Assembly (NCBI RefSeq): GCF_033449965.1
Contig: NZ_CP137761.1
Span: 2,046,001-2,110,000, forward strand
Source: Bacillus sp. T3
GTDB taxonomy: Bacteria; Bacillota; Bacilli; Bacillales; Cytobacillaceae
Direction: 5' to 3'
DNA: 64,000 nt
Every line of letters begins with the position of its first letter. Position 1 is the first letter of the stretch. A program made the translations under genes and the position numbers. Shown here piece by piece: positions 17,753 to 28,470 of this stretch. The notes beneath the pieces are model-generated. The model was given only the letters and a program-made list of their open reading frames with translations, did no database searches and was not told the DNA's origin.

Positions 17753-19664
17753 ATGAAGAAAATCTTTGTGCTTTGCGGAATACTTATAGGAGTCATGCTT
17801 GTTGCGAGTTTTTTTCTTAATAATCGGTTTGACCTTGTAAATGAACAGGTTAAGCAAGTAAATGAAAACGCTTCAAAAGATAATGCTTTACCTAGGATAG
17901 ATTCAAAGGAAAAATTAACAGGCTATTTTAAACAAATACTAGAAAATGGTGCTGAAAACAGTTATATCTTCGGAGCTAAAGAAGAGAAAAGTTCAAATCT
18001 TGCTGCTGCTGATTCGAGTGGAAAACAGGATGTATCTGAAACAAACGTCCAAGTTGAGGGAGTAGACGAGGCCGATCTTATTAAAACAGATGGGCAGTAC
18101 ATCTATCAGATTGGTCAAAATAAAGTGGATATTATCCAAGCTGCTCCTGTTGAAGCGATGAAGTACACGGGTAAGATTACCTTTGACAATAATTTTGCAC
18201 CAACACAGCTTTTCCTTTATCAAAATCAACTGCTTGTTATCGGGAACACCATAAATATCAGCTCGCAAACTGAAAAAGCACCTGCAGGTACAGTAACAGA
18301 TACGATGATGGCTCCAGCTTTTCAAGCGACCAATGCCATTTTATACAATGTTGAAAATCCTCAAAAACCCGAAAAAATCCGTGAGATAAAATTAGATGGC
18401 TCCTATGTTTCGTCAAGAAGGATTGACGGAATTGTATATTTAGTGACCAATCATTTCCCGAGCTATTGGCTTTTAGCGGAAAATGAAAACGTGGATATTC
18501 GCCCGATGATTAAGGACACTGCAGTGAGCACGAAGGAACATCCTATTGATTATAATGAAATCCAATACTTTCCGGACTCAAATGAAGCGAATTTTACCAT
18601 CATTGCCGCATTGAATCTTGAAAAACCTACTGAGGAAGCATCATTCACAACCTATCTTGGTAGCGGCAGCCAAATGTATATGTCAAAGAAGAACTTATAT
18701 TTTGCCGTTCCTAAATATCTTGATCAATCAATCGTTGAGAAAGGTGAGATGATATCACCAGACAGTACAATCTATAAATTCGCAATAAATGACACAAAGG
18801 TCAGTTTCCATAGCCAAGCAGAAATAAAAGGAACAATTTTGAATCAATTTTCAATGGATGAACATCATGGTCATTTTCGCTTGGTGACAACAAAAGGATA
18901 TGCCTGGGATGAAAAGCAGCCTTCGACCAATCAATTGTATATTTTTGATAAAAATTTGAAACAGGTTGGTGAGATTTCGAACCTAGGTCAAGGTGAAAGA
19001 ATTTATTCGGCACGATTCCTAGGTGATCGCATTTATATGGTAACCTTTAAGGAAACCGACCCGTTGTTTGTTATCGATGCGAGCAATCCAGCACAACCAA
19101 AGGTACTTGGTGAGTTGAAAATTCCTGGGCTTCAGTAATTATCTGCATCCGTACGATGAAAATCACATCATTGGCTTTGGTCAGAATACAATGCTTGTCG
19201 ATGATAAGGCTTCAAACGGACCGCCTCGCGTAGTTACTGATGGTGTAAAGATGACATTATTTGATGTAAGCGATTTGAGAAATCCAAAGGAAAAGTTTAC
19301 CGAAATCATTGGTGGTAGAGGGACATATTCCCCATTAAACTATGATCATAAAGCACTCTTATTTAACAAAAATAAAAATCTGTTTGCCTTCCCAATTTCC
19401 GTATATCGGAATAAGGCGGGAAGTGAGTATGAACAAATCTTTGAGTTTCAAGGTGCATACATATATAATTTAGATTTGCAAAAAGGATTTACGTTGAAAT
19501 CAAAAATCACGCATGAAATGAAGAGGGACCAATACGAGAAATGGGAAAATGGCATCCAAAGACTCGTATATATTGATGAAATAATATATGCACTCTCGCC
19601 TAACCAAATAAGCGCACATGATTTGAATTCAAATGTTCAATTGGCTCAACTCAGCTTTCAGTAA
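17753..19664 (+). CDS. secreted beta-propeller domain protein (one frameshift)
   Basis: About 636 residues when repaired. An N-terminal hydrophobic signal/anchor (FVLCGILIGVMLVASFFL) is followed by a helical stretch and the conserved ETNVQVEGVDEADLIKTDG, which opens the Beta_propel family (PF09826). Repeated YxxD/NxxxVDxxxP blades follow. It is exported and probably membrane-anchored; function is unknown. The frame breaks at CCTGG (19124-19128); reading CCGG restores IPGFSNYLHPYDENHIIGFG, a typical family segment. The GGAGG-like site precedes ATG 17753. Confidence 0.85.
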
Positions 19665-19708
19665 TGAACATTTTAAGTTATCACCAAAGAATGTAGTTGA
19701 ATAGGGTT

Positions 19709-19737
19709 GACAGAAAAAGTGAGTTTATGATATTTAA
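19709..19737 (+). promoter_or_regulatory. sigma-A promoter of htpG
   Basis: TTGACA, 17 bases, ATATTT, with the CIRCE operator starting about 12 bases downstream at the expected transcription start. Confidence 0.6.
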
Positions 19738-19748
19738 AAAGTATTGGA

Positions 19749-19775
19749 TTAGCACTCAGGAAACGTGAGTGCTAA
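19749..19775. promoter_or_regulatory. CIRCE operator (HrcA binding site)
   Basis: TTAGCACTC, nine bases, GAGTGCTAA: a perfect match to the CIRCE consensus, placed just after the htpG promoter and 94 bases before the start codon. HrcA should repress the gene until heat or misfolded protein titrates the GroEL needed for HrcA activity. Confidence 0.95.
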
Positions 19776-19868
19776 TTGTTTGTAAAATGGTTAGGATGTC
19801 AATCCTATATCGACCATGCTGTGTTCAATACACTTTGCACAGTTTACATAATGAAGGGAGAGATACAC

Positions 19869-21748
19869 ATGGAAAAGATGCAGTTTAAAGCAGAATCAAA
19901 ACGGTTGCTAGAAATGATGATTAACTCTATTTATACTCACAAGGAAGTATTTCTAAGAGAATTGTTATCGAATGCTAGCGATGCCATCGACAAAATTTAT
20001 TACAAGGCCTTAACCGACGAATCGTTGAGCTTTGATAAGGGTAACTATTTTATTAAAGTGATTCCGAATCAAGAAAATCGAACATTAACCATTATCGATA
20101 CAGGAATCGGGATGACGAAGGAAGAATTAGAAACCAATCTCGGAACCATCGCGAAAAGCGGTTCGTTAGCTTTTAAGAAGGAAACCGAATTAAAGGATGG
20201 CTATGATATTATCGGGCAATTCGGAGTTGGATTTTATGCCGCTTTCATGGTGGCTGATGTTGTAACAGTAATCAGTAAAGCATTAGGTAGTGATCAAGCA
20301 TACAAATGGGAATCGACTGGTGCAGATGGTTATACGATTGAAGCGGTGGATAAAGCCGAGGTTGGTACAGAGATTATATTAAAAATAAATGAGAATACAG
20401 AAGAAGAAAATTATGACGAGTATCTTGATGACTATCGATTAAAATCAATTATAAAAAAATACTCAGATTTTATACGCTATCCAATTAAAATGGATGTCTC
20501 CTGGAAAAAGACCAAAAGAAGGCAGCGAGGAATTAGAGGACTATACTGAAGAACAAATCATTAACAGTATGGTTCCGATTTGGCGTAAAAATAAAAGTGA
20601 GCTAACGGATTCTGATTATGAAAGTTTTTATGCGGAAAAGCGTTATGGTTTTGACAAACCAATCAAGCATATTCATATTAGCGTTGATGGAACCATTCGT
20701 TATAATGCGATTCTCTATATTCCAGAAAAGACACCATATGATTTTTACTCAAAGGAATTCGAAAAGGGCTTGGAGTTGTATTCCAACGGCGTATTGATTA
20801 TGGACAAGTGTGCCGACCTTCTGCCAGACCACTTCAGCTTTGTCAAGGGGATGGTTGATTCAGAGGATTTGTCGCTTAATATCTCAAGAGAAATGCTCCA
20901 GCATGACCGCCAATTAAAGCTGATCGCCAAAAATATAAGCAAAAAAATCAAAAGTGAATTGCAAGCTCTGTTAAAAAATGAACGAGAGAAATATGAACAA
21001 TTCTACCAATCCTTTGGTCGCCAACTGAAATACGGTGTGTACAGTGATTTTGGAGCAAATAAAGAGCAGCTCCAAGACCTTATTATGTTCACTTCTTCAA
21101 AAGAGAAAAACTTGGTAACCTTAGACGAGTATGTTTCTAGAATGCCTGGAGGATCAAAAATATATTTATTATGCATCTGGTGAGTCAATTGAGCGAATTG
21201 AAAAGCTTCCACAAGCTGAATTCGTATCTGAAAAAGGCTTTGAAATACTGTACTTCACTGAGGATATTGATGAGTTTGCCATTAAAATGCTGATGACTTA
21301 TAAAGAGAAGGAATTCAAATCCATCTCTAGCGGGGACCTTGGCATTGAAGGCGATGAGAACAAATCAGAATCAGAAACGGAAGAGCAGGAAAACAAAGAG
21401 CTATTTGACTACATGAAGAGTATCCTAGCAGAAAAAGTAACTGATGTAAGAGCGTCAAAGCGCCTTAAATTCCATCCGGTTTGTTTAGCAACGGAGGGTG
21501 AAATCTCGATTGAAATGGAAAAAATCTTAGCGATGATGCCAGATAATCAAAATGTTAAGGCAGACAAAGTGTTAGAAATAAATAAAGATCATGAAGTGTT
21601 TGGAAAATTAAAGGATGCATTGGCCAGCGATAAAGATAAGCTTGATTTATATACTAAGCTTCTTTATAACCAAGCACTGTTAATTGAAGGACTGCCAATT
21701 CAGGATCCAGTTGAGTTTACAAATGACATTTGTAAAATTATGGTTTGA
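19869..21748 (+). CDS. htpG: HtpG, bacterial Hsp90 chaperone (two frameshifts)
   Basis: When repaired it has 625 residues, the normal HtpG length. The N-terminal GHKL ATPase domain shows FLRELLSNASDAIDK, DTGIGMTKEEL and GQFGVGFYAAFMV; the middle domain has WRKNKSELTDSDYESFY and LSLNISREMLQHDRQL; the C-terminal dimer domain follows. It folds client proteins in the cytosol. Breaks are at CCTGG 20500-20504 and 21145-21149; reading CCGG restores DVSGKRPKEGSEELEDYTEEQ and SRMPEDQKYIYYASGES. A CIRCE operator lies upstream. A one-gene transcript ending at its own terminator. Confidence 0.93.
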
Positions 21749-21768
21749 TAAAGATTGGGAATCAGAAG

Positions 21769-21801
21769 AGACATTGTGCGTTTGGCGCAGTGTCTTTTTT
21801 G
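21769..21801 (+). terminator. terminator after htpG
   Basis: AGACATTGTGCG pairs with CGCAGTGTCT (one bulge), followed by six T. The next 240 bases to ppx hold no gene that I can see. Confidence 0.75.
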
Positions 21802-22044
21802 TTGATTTCTATTCATGATTATTTCTGATAACAGAGATATAATGGCAATAATGATAGTATTCATAATCGTTTACAAGAGTAGGAACATGTACCTGTTTTG
21901 AATTAGTTCTTTGTTACTGAAAGATATCATAAAGTGTAAATTATTTGTAAATATAATAGCTTCATTTACATCATTGTCATAAAATAAAGATTAAAAAATA
22001 GGCGATTATTTCAAGTATCTAAGTGTGAAGGAAGCTGATATGGT

Positions 22045-23574
22045 TTGTATGATGAATATGGAATTATTGATATAGGATCAAATACAATGAGATTGGTCAT
22101 CTATAAGCGAGACAAGAGTGGACGGCTTAAGGAAATTGAAAATGTAAAAATTGTAGCACGACTGCGCGAATATTTAACTGCAGAAGGAGTCCTTTCTTCT
22201 CGAGGAATCTCTTTTTTAATCAATACATTATTAAGCTTTCAAGAAGTAACTAGGCATCACAATATTAATGAAGTGAAATGTGTTGCGACTGCATCGATCC
22301 GGCAGGCAAGCAATCAAAAACATATCCTTGCCGAAGTCGAAAAATGGACGGACTTTTCGATTCGAATCCTTTCTGAGTACGAAGAAGCCTATTACGGATA
22401 TTTGGCCGTGACACATTCATTTTCATTTGATGAGGCGATTACAATCGACATCGGCGGGGGAAGTACGGAAGTTACTTACTATCAAAATCGGGAAATGAAG
22501 AACTACCACAGTTTTCCGTTTGGCGCTCTTTCGTTAAAAAAACAATTTATCGCTGGAGATACTCCAACATCTGCAGAAAAGGAATATATTAAGAAATATG
22601 TTCAGGAGAATTTTGAATCACTTTCATGGCTTAAAAATAAGCAGGTTCCAATTGTGGCGATGGGAGGCAGTGCACGAAATATGGCACAAATCCATCAAGC
22701 TATAAGGAAGTATCCATTGATGGACACACACCAATACGAGATGAGTCTAAGTGATATAGAAGAAGTAAAACAGACGATAACTGATTTATCTTATCCACAG
22801 TTATTAAAGGTTGATGGGTTATCAAATGACCGCGCAGATATTATTATTCCAGCAGTTGAGGTATTTGAATCGATTATGACGGTTACAGGCGCGAAAGCAT
22901 TCCTCTTAAGCAGGAAAGGATTAAGGGATGGAATCTTTTATAAGGAATTAAGAAAGCCAAGCGATTTAAATGATTTTCCTAATGTAATCGAGCAAAGTCT
23001 ATTTGAACTTTCACAGGATTATAATATCAATCAGACGGATGCAAAACACCTTTCAAAAATAACCCTTTCCATTTTTAATCAAATTCAGGAGCATGGGCAA
23101 ATCAATTTTTCTGATCAGGACTACTTTTTTCTAATGAAAGCGGCTGAGATCTATAATTTTGGTGAATCACTTTCCTATGAATCAAGTAGTGAGCATACCT
23201 TTTATTTACTTACAAACAGAATGATTGATGGCATGAATCATAAAGAGCGGATTACCCTTGCTCTGATTGCCTCATTCAAAAATAAAACGTTATTTCGGCA
23301 ATATATCGAACCTTATCAGGATTGGTTTTCAAAAACTGAGCAAAAAAGTATTCGCTTCCTTGGAGCCATCCTAAAACTAGCCTATAGTTTAAACAGCACG
23401 AAACGAAGTATAGTAGAGAAAATTTTGATTTATCCCGATTATGAACGGTTAGTGTTTAGAGTACTATGTGTGAAAGACTGGAAACCGGAAGAATACCAAG
23501 CAAATAAACAGAAAAAACATCTGGAAAAATGTTTGAAACTCAACATACATATTACTTTTCAAAGGCTAAAATAA
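22045..23574 (+). CDS. ppx: Exopolyphosphatase (Ppx/GppA family)
   Basis: The 509 residues begin YDEYGIIDIGSNTMRLVIY, the phosphate-1 loop of the actin-like ATPase fold, with TASIRQASN, TIDIGGGSTEVTYY and AMGGSARN later, and an HD-like C-terminal region. It should release phosphate from the ends of polyphosphate. The start is a TTG at 22045 with GAAGGAAG about 10 bases upstream; an ATG in the next frame does not encode this protein. ppk follows by 130 bases in the same direction, so the two polyphosphate enzymes form a locus for turnover. Confidence 0.85.
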   Translation: MYDEYGIIDIGSNTMRLVIYKRDKSGRLKEIENVKIVARLREYLTAEGVLSSRGISFLINTLLSFQEVTRHHNINEVKCVATASIRQASNQKHILAEVEKWTDFSIRILSEYEEAYYGYLAVTHSFSFDEAITIDIGGGSTEVTYYQNREMKNYHSFPFGALSLKKQFIAGDTPTSAEKEYIKKYVQENFESLSWLKNKQVPIVAMGGSARNMAQIHQAIRKYPLMDTHQYEMSLSDIEEVKQTITDLSYPQLLKVDGLSNDRADIIIPAVEVFESIMTVTGAKAFLLSRKGLRDGIFYKELRKPSDLNDFPNVIEQSLFELSQDYNINQTDAKHLSKITLSIFNQIQEHGQINFSDQDYFFLMKAAEIYNFGESLSYESSSEHTFYLLTNRMIDGMNHKERITLALIASFKNKTLFRQYIEPYQDWFSKTEQKSIRFLGAILKLAYSLNSTKRSIVEKILIYPDYERLVFRVLCVKDWKPEEYQANKQKKHLEKCLKLNIHITFQRLK

Positions 23575-23703
23575 TAATTAACAAAATATTTACAAATCTT
23601 TTACTTATCCTTAATACCGAAAAGTGTTAATATGATAACATTTAGATATATATATCTATTTAAAATTTTGTTAATTTTCAGCGTATTAAGGAAGTGTATT
23701 AAG

Positions 23704-25816
23704 GTGTATGCAACAATTCCAACAAAAATCCAACTAGATAATCCGTTATTTTACAACAATAGAGAGTTAAGCTGGCTCGCCTTTAATGAAAGAGTGTTAG
23801 AAGAAGCAATGGATTCAGATAATCCGTTGTTAGAAAGGATTAAATTTCTTGCCATCTTTAGCTCTAATTTGGACGAGTTTTTCATGGTTCGGGTGGCGGG
23901 TCTCAAAGATCAGGTACAAGCTGGGTTTAACAAACCTGGAAAATAAAGCAGGCCTGACTCCTAAAGAACAGCTTAGTGCAATTTCTAAAAAAAACCATCG
24001 GCTGGTTCAATTGCAATATGAAACCTTTGCAGAAATCCTTCCAGAATTATTTAATGAACAGATAGAAATCGTTAATGACATTAGCCAGTTATCCCAGCTT
24101 AATCGGGAATATCTTGAAAATTATTTTGACGTACATATCTTTCCTGTGTTAACTCCAATGGCAATTGATGCTTATCGCCCTTTTCCCATGCTTCTAAATA
24201 AGAGCTTAAATCTCGCTGTTTTGCTCGAAGACCATGATGGCTCAGGGGAAGACCATCTTCGCTTAGCGATTGTGCAGGTACCTGCTGTATTGTCTAGATG
24301 TATTATTCTTCCATCTGAAGAGGGCTTGGATCGAATTGTTATGCTCGAAGACATTATTAGCTATCATATAGCTAAATTATTCAAAGGCTACCAAATTAAA
24401 GCTATTACACAATTCCGAATTACAAGGAATGCGGATTTAACAATCCATGAGGAAGGTGCTAGAGATCTACTCAAGGAAATTGAAGAAGAATTGAAAAAAC
24501 GCAAATGGGGTGCAGCCGTTCGCTTGGAAATCAAATATGATACTTGTAATGAAACAATCTTCCGTTATCTGCAAGAAGAGCTGGAGATTCATGAGAAAGA
24601 CACGTATATGATTGAAGGGTTTCTTGATTTGACATTCTTGTTTGATTTTTATAAAACCTTTTCAGGAGAAAAAGATCATTTGATATACGATGCAATGATT
24701 CCAAAATTATCGAGTCAATTACGGCCGCATGAAAATATCTTTGATACTTTGACCAAACGTGATATTCTTCTCCATCATCCTTATGAATCTTTCGAACCTG
24801 TTATTGATTTTGTTACCCAAGCTGCAACTGATCCTGATGTGCTAGCAATTAAACAAACTCTATATCGAGTAAGCGGGGATTCACCGATTATTAAGGCACT
24901 GGAAAGAGCGGCTGAAAATGGTAAACAAGTTACAGTCTTGGTCGAACTAAAAGCCCGCTTTGATGAAGAGAATAATGTGCAGTGGGCAAAAGAATTAGAA
25001 AAAGCAGGCTGCCATGTTATTTATGGCATGTCCTCATTGAAAACACACAGTAAAATAACTCTTGTTGTAAGGCGAAAAAACAATAACATCCAGCGTTTTG
25101 TTCATCTTGGAACAGGAAATTATAATGATGCCACCGCAAAGATTTATACAGATATTGGTTTAATGACCTCAAAGCGAAAGTTTGGAATTGATGCAACGAA
25201 CTTCTTCAACTACTTAAGTGGTTTCACAGAGAAACCAAAGTTTTACCATCTATCAGTTGCACCATTTGATATACGTAAAGATTTTATCAGCCTAATTGAC
25301 GCAGAAATTAACTATCATAATCGTTTTCGGAATGGAAGAATCATTGCCAAAATGAATTCTCTAACTGATAAGCAGCTAATAATGAAGCTTTATGAGGCTT
25401 CAAATGCTGGAGTTAGAATTGATTTAATTGTAAGAGGAACCTGCTGTCTCCGACCTGGAATAAAAGGTGTAAGTGAAAATATTTCGGTCCGAAGCATTGT
25501 TGGAAGATTTTTAGAGCACAGTCGAATTTACTACTTTCATCAAAATGGAGAAGAAAAGATCTTTTTATCATCTGCTGATATGATGACTAGGAATATGGAA
25601 AAAAGAGTGGAGATTCTATTTCCTATTTTTGAAGGTTTTCTAAAGCAAAAGCTGAAACAAATATTGATGCTTTGTATTTCAGATAATGTAAAGGCGAGAG
25701 TACAAAGCGATCAAGGTGTGTATCACTATGTAATTAGGGATCAAAATCATCCAGCAATAAATAGTCAAAAATTATTATACAAAATGGTAAATAATGTTTT
25801 AGAGGATGAAGAATAG
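23704..25816 (+). CDS. ppk: Polyphosphate kinase (one frameshift)
   Basis: About 703 residues, normal for PPK1. The N-terminal domain shows NRELSWLAFNERVLEEA, then FPVLTPMAIDAYRPFP; the catalytic domains contain HHPYESFEPVIDF, KQTLYRVSGDSPI, HSKITLVVR (first catalytic His region), FVHLGTGNYNDATAKIYTD, and SVRSIVGRFLEHSRIYYF with the second His. It transfers the gamma phosphate of ATP to polyphosphate. GTG 23704 follows AAGGAAG by 9 bases. The frame breaks at CCTGG 23935-23939; CCGG restores FNKPENKAGLTPKEQL. Ends at a terminator. Confidence 0.92.
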
Positions 25817-25844
25817 AAAAAAAGCCTATATGGGCTTTTTTTTT
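25817..25844 (+). terminator. terminator after ppk
   Basis: AAAAAAGCC pairs with GGGCTTTTTT around TATAT and runs into nine T. Confidence 0.8.
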
Positions 25845-26012
25845 CGATTTTTATAGAAATTGATGTAAGCCCTATCATAGGTATAGCGAATGATATTTTT
25901 TGTAAAACATGGTAAACAGAACAATGGATTTAACGAAGTCTAAAACACACTTGGTGACCAAATACACTTGAAATATTATTATTTTTAGTTAATAATAGTA
26001 GAGTTTTAAAAA

Positions 26013-27095
26013 ATGAAAGTGGAGGTTTACAAGCGTTCCATGAAAACAAGGGAAGCCTATTATGATAACGCAAAGTTTATTCTCATTTTTCTAATGGTTT
26101 TTGGACATTTGATTCAATCCTACATTGATGATAATAAGTTTATCTTTACATTGTATACGACGATCTATTCTTTCCATATGCCAGCGTTTATTCTAATTTC
26201 TGGTTATTTTGCTAAAGGTTTTCGGAAAAATGGTTACTTATTAAAAGTTGCTAAAAAACTCATCATTCCGTACATGATATTTCAAGGAATATATTCGTTT
26301 TATTATTATGTTTTGCAAAATAAAGAAACGCTTGAATGGGATCCACTAAATCCTCAATGGTCTTTATGGTTTTTATTGAGTTTGTTTTGCTGGAATTTAA
26401 TGTTGTTCCTATTTGCAAAATGGAAACCAATATATGGCGTTTTCATATCGATTGTTTTAGGAGTGTTGATTGGATATTTTAATGAAGTAAATGATTTTTT
26501 AAGTATCTCTAGAACTGTGGTGTTCTTTCCATTATTTCTACTTGGATATTATTTCAAAAAGGAAAATTTCAGTAAGCTATTAAATGTTAATATGAAAGTA
26601 TTCTCTTTTTTCCTTTTTATTTCGATTTTTTTAGTTTTTTACTTTCTTCCAGAATGGAATTATAAATGGCTGTTTGGGTCTAGGCCTTACGATGATTTTG
26701 ATGCCACAGGTTTAATTGGGGGAACAATCCGATTAGGTGTATATGGGTTAACGTTCCTTACAACTATTAGTTTTTTTGCTTTCGTTCCAAAAAAGCACTA
26801 CTTTTTTACAAAATGGGGGACAAGGTCTTTATATGTCTATCTCCTGCACGGATTTATTATTAAGTATTTTCGAAACAGTGAACTAGTAAGCTTTTTTAAT
26901 GAACCGTGGCAACTAATATTACTGATTGCTGTGTCCATTCTTATTATTGCTATTCTTTCAAGTAATTTCATTAATGCAATTGCTCAACCCTTTATCGAAT
27001 TAAAAATATGTAGTTTGAAACGTTTTATAGTTAGTAGTTATGAAAAATTTAAAAATATGCCAAATAACGTGAGCAAGCAAGAAACGTACGAATAA
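26013..27095 (+). CDS. acyltransferase-3 family membrane protein
   Basis: A polytopic membrane protein of 360 residues and about ten helices. It opens with REAYYDNAKFILIFLMVFGHLIQSYI, the AT3 signature with the catalytic-type His in helix 1, and has SFHMPAFILISGYFAKG with the conserved F/HMP-x-F-x-x-x-SG. It resembles the fucose 4-O-acetylase (COG3594) group, which acetylates cell-surface sugars. ATG 26040, just before KTREAYYD, is an alternative start (GGAGG is 14 bases away). A secreted SGNH hydrolase follows at 27187, a common partner of AT3 domains in surface O-acetylation. Confidence 0.8.
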   Translation: MKVEVYKRSMKTREAYYDNAKFILIFLMVFGHLIQSYIDDNKFIFTLYTTIYSFHMPAFILISGYFAKGFRKNGYLLKVAKKLIIPYMIFQGIYSFYYYVLQNKETLEWDPLNPQWSLWFLLSLFCWNLMLFLFAKWKPIYGVFISIVLGVLIGYFNEVNDFLSISRTVVFFPLFLLGYYFKKENFSKLLNVNMKVFSFFLFISIFLVFYFLPEWNYKWLFGSRPYDDFDATGLIGGTIRLGVYGLTFLTTISFFAFVPKKHYFFTKWGTRSLYVYLLHGFIIKYFRNSELVSFFNEPWQLILLIAVSILIIAILSSNFINAIAQPFIELKICSLKRFIVSSYEKFKNMPNNVSKQETYE

Positions 27096-27186
27096 ATTTA
27101 ATATCTAACACAAGATTTCAACATTTCATCCAGTTTTTCAACAGTGGCTTAAGTTGGGAGTGTAAGATAATGCCAGGAGTATAGAA

Positions 27187-27894
27187 ATGAAAAAATTTAC
27201 AGCCATCTTTTCCACTTTTTTCGTTATGATTGCACTGGTAATGATTAGTGCATCCGCTTTTCCTGAACAAGTCAGAATGGTTGCTTTAGGTGATTCAATC
27301 ACCTTCGGAACAGGAGATCCACAAAAGCTTGGATATATAGGGCGATTTTCAGCAAAGTATGAAGCAGATAATGGGCGTTCCATTACCATCAGTAACTTTG
27401 GGATACCAAAGTATACAACGAATGATACTCTTCAGCAGCTCAAAGGGGAGCATGTAAGGCGGAGTCTAACTGCTGCCCAATATATAATCCTGTATATTGG
27501 AACCAATGATTTTAGGGTGTGTGCTGACTATAAATTCGGGGATCTTCAGAATGAGAAAATGAATCGTGGGAAACAAAGATTTTCGGACAACCTTAACAAA
27601 ATCCTGACTGAAATAAGATCAGAAAATGATACTGCCCCGATTGTGGTATTAGGTCTTTATCATCCTTACACACAATATAAAAATGATCAACAAATCTATG
27701 CCACCATTAATGATTGGAATAAGGAAATATATGATTGTACAACGAAATATGAAAGAACAATCTTTGTACCAACAGCTGATTTGTTTTTTGATAAACCGAA
27801 ACAAAGCTGTTTTAGTGATTCCCTCCATCTTAACGGTTACGGCTATGAACTAATGGCAAACAGACTTTTAGAAACGTTTAAAAGCATTGAATAG
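27187..27894 (+). CDS. secreted SGNH/GDSL hydrolase
   Basis: The first 25 residues form a signal peptide (FSTFFVMIALVMISASAFP), then a GDSL domain: block I VALGDSITFG with the nucleophile Ser, block III YIGTNDF, and block V DSLHLNGYGYELMA with the Asp-His pair. It should act outside the membrane on ester bonds, possibly acetyl groups on wall polymers. Its position 90 bases after an acyltransferase-3 gene suggests the pair adds and removes, or relays, O-acetyl groups; this is inference. Ends at a strong terminator. Confidence 0.85.
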   Translation: MKKFTAIFSTFFVMIALVMISASAFPEQVRMVALGDSITFGTGDPQKLGYIGRFSAKYEADNGRSITISNFGIPKYTTNDTLQQLKGEHVRRSLTAAQYIILYIGTNDFRVCADYKFGDLQNEKMNRGKQRFSDNLNKILTEIRSENDTAPIVVLGLYHPYTQYKNDQQIYATINDWNKEIYDCTTKYERTIFVPTADLFFDKPKQSCFSDSLHLNGYGYELMANRLLETFKSIE

Positions 27895-27897
27895 AGG

Positions 27898-27938
27898 CCC
27901 TAAATTCATTCATATGAATTTAGGGTTTTATTTTTTTG
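27898..27938 (+). terminator. terminator after SGNH hydrolase gene
   Basis: CCCTAAATTCAT pairs perfectly with ATGAATTTAGGG, followed by a T-rich run. Confidence 0.85.
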
Positions 27939-27940
27939 AC

Positions 27941-28025
27941 TATGTTAATGAACGTAGTTGATTTTTTAGCACTCTGTTGATTGAAGCACCTACAGTGGAA
28001 ATCAACAGACCCATTTAACAAAGCC
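27941..28025 (+). repeat. interspersed palindromic repeat, copy 4
   Basis: Contains GTTGATTTTTTAGCACTCTG, then GTTGATTGAAGCACC, and GTGGAAATCAACAG, closing with TTTAACAAAGC. A short-centre copy. Confidence 0.8.
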
Positions 28026-28093
28026 AAAATAAGCTAATCATGAATAACAAGAACAGAAAAAAGGAAAAACTATTCCTTGAAGGAGTGATGAGG

Positions 28094-28234
28094 ATGGAAA
28101 AAGATAATCAATATGTTGCAGCTGATCTATCGGCGAATTTAGTAAGTGAAATTAAATCGGTTGAGGAAAAATTAAGCAGACAGTCAGAGAAAGATGTTAT
28201 TGTCATTGCTTATGAACGAGAGAGAAATGAATAA
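28094..28234 (+). CDS. 46-residue hypothetical protein
   Basis: MEKDNQYVAADLSANLVSEI opens a short acidic, helical protein that ends in VIVIAYERERNE. AAGGAG lies 8 bases before the ATG at 28094; the longer frame back to 28040 has no site. A hairpin follows the stop. No family recognised; the ribosome binding site and terminator support a real small gene. Confidence 0.5.
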   Translation: MEKDNQYVAADLSANLVSEIKSVEEKLSRQSEKDVIVIAYERERNE

Positions 28235-28251
28235 TGCGGCGAAATCGCAAA

Positions 28252-28288
28252 AAAAGACGTCTATCTATAATGGAAAGACGTTTTTTTA
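28252..28288 (+). terminator. probable terminator after small gene
   Basis: ACGTCT pairs with AGACGT across a 12-base loop, followed by seven T. Confidence 0.55.
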
Positions 28289-28343
28289 TGGAAAAATATT
28301 TTCATTCTATATCCTAAATTTGTAAAATAAACAAAAAACCAAC

Positions 28344-28372
28344 TTGACACATAGGATTAATTTGGCTATTAT
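28344..28372 (+). promoter_or_regulatory. consensus sigma-A promoter
   Basis: TTGACA at 28344-28349 and TATTAT at 28367-28372 are separated by exactly 17 bases. There is no start codon with a ribosome binding site for almost 290 bases downstream; a hairpin terminator comes first. Confidence 0.75.
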
Positions 28373-28378
28373 TTAAAT

Positions 28379-28470
28379 AAGATAAATATTCAGAATATTA
28401 GCTGACTGGACGACCAGAGGCTCTCGATAACAAAGGTAATTTTCTTTACCATCGAGAGTTCTTCTTTTTT
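28379..28470 (+). ncRNA. candidate small RNA or attenuated leader
   Basis: From the promoter above, a transcript of about 90 bases would hold a small hairpin CTGG-ACGA-CCAG (28406-28417) and then a large terminator stem CTCTCGAT/ATCGAGAG (28421-28458) followed by TTCTTCTTTTTT. There is no credible open frame inside. It could be a free-standing RNA or a leader of the yezD gene at 28660. The ACGA tetraloop recalls mini-ykkC hairpins, but the required second hairpin is absent. I do not recognise the RNA. Confidence 0.55.

Noticed and set aside
19869..21748. Programmed frameshifting or real pseudogenisation of htpG, glpK, glpD and ppk
   Set aside because: There is no slippery heptamer or downstream structure at most sites, the breaks share one sequence motif, and the rest of each gene is conserved up to normal length. 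Sequencing error explains all of it better.
28403..28420. mini-ykkC (guanidine-II) riboswitch
   Set aside because: One ACGA-loop hairpin is present, but the class needs two ACGR hairpins a short distance apart; no second one was found.
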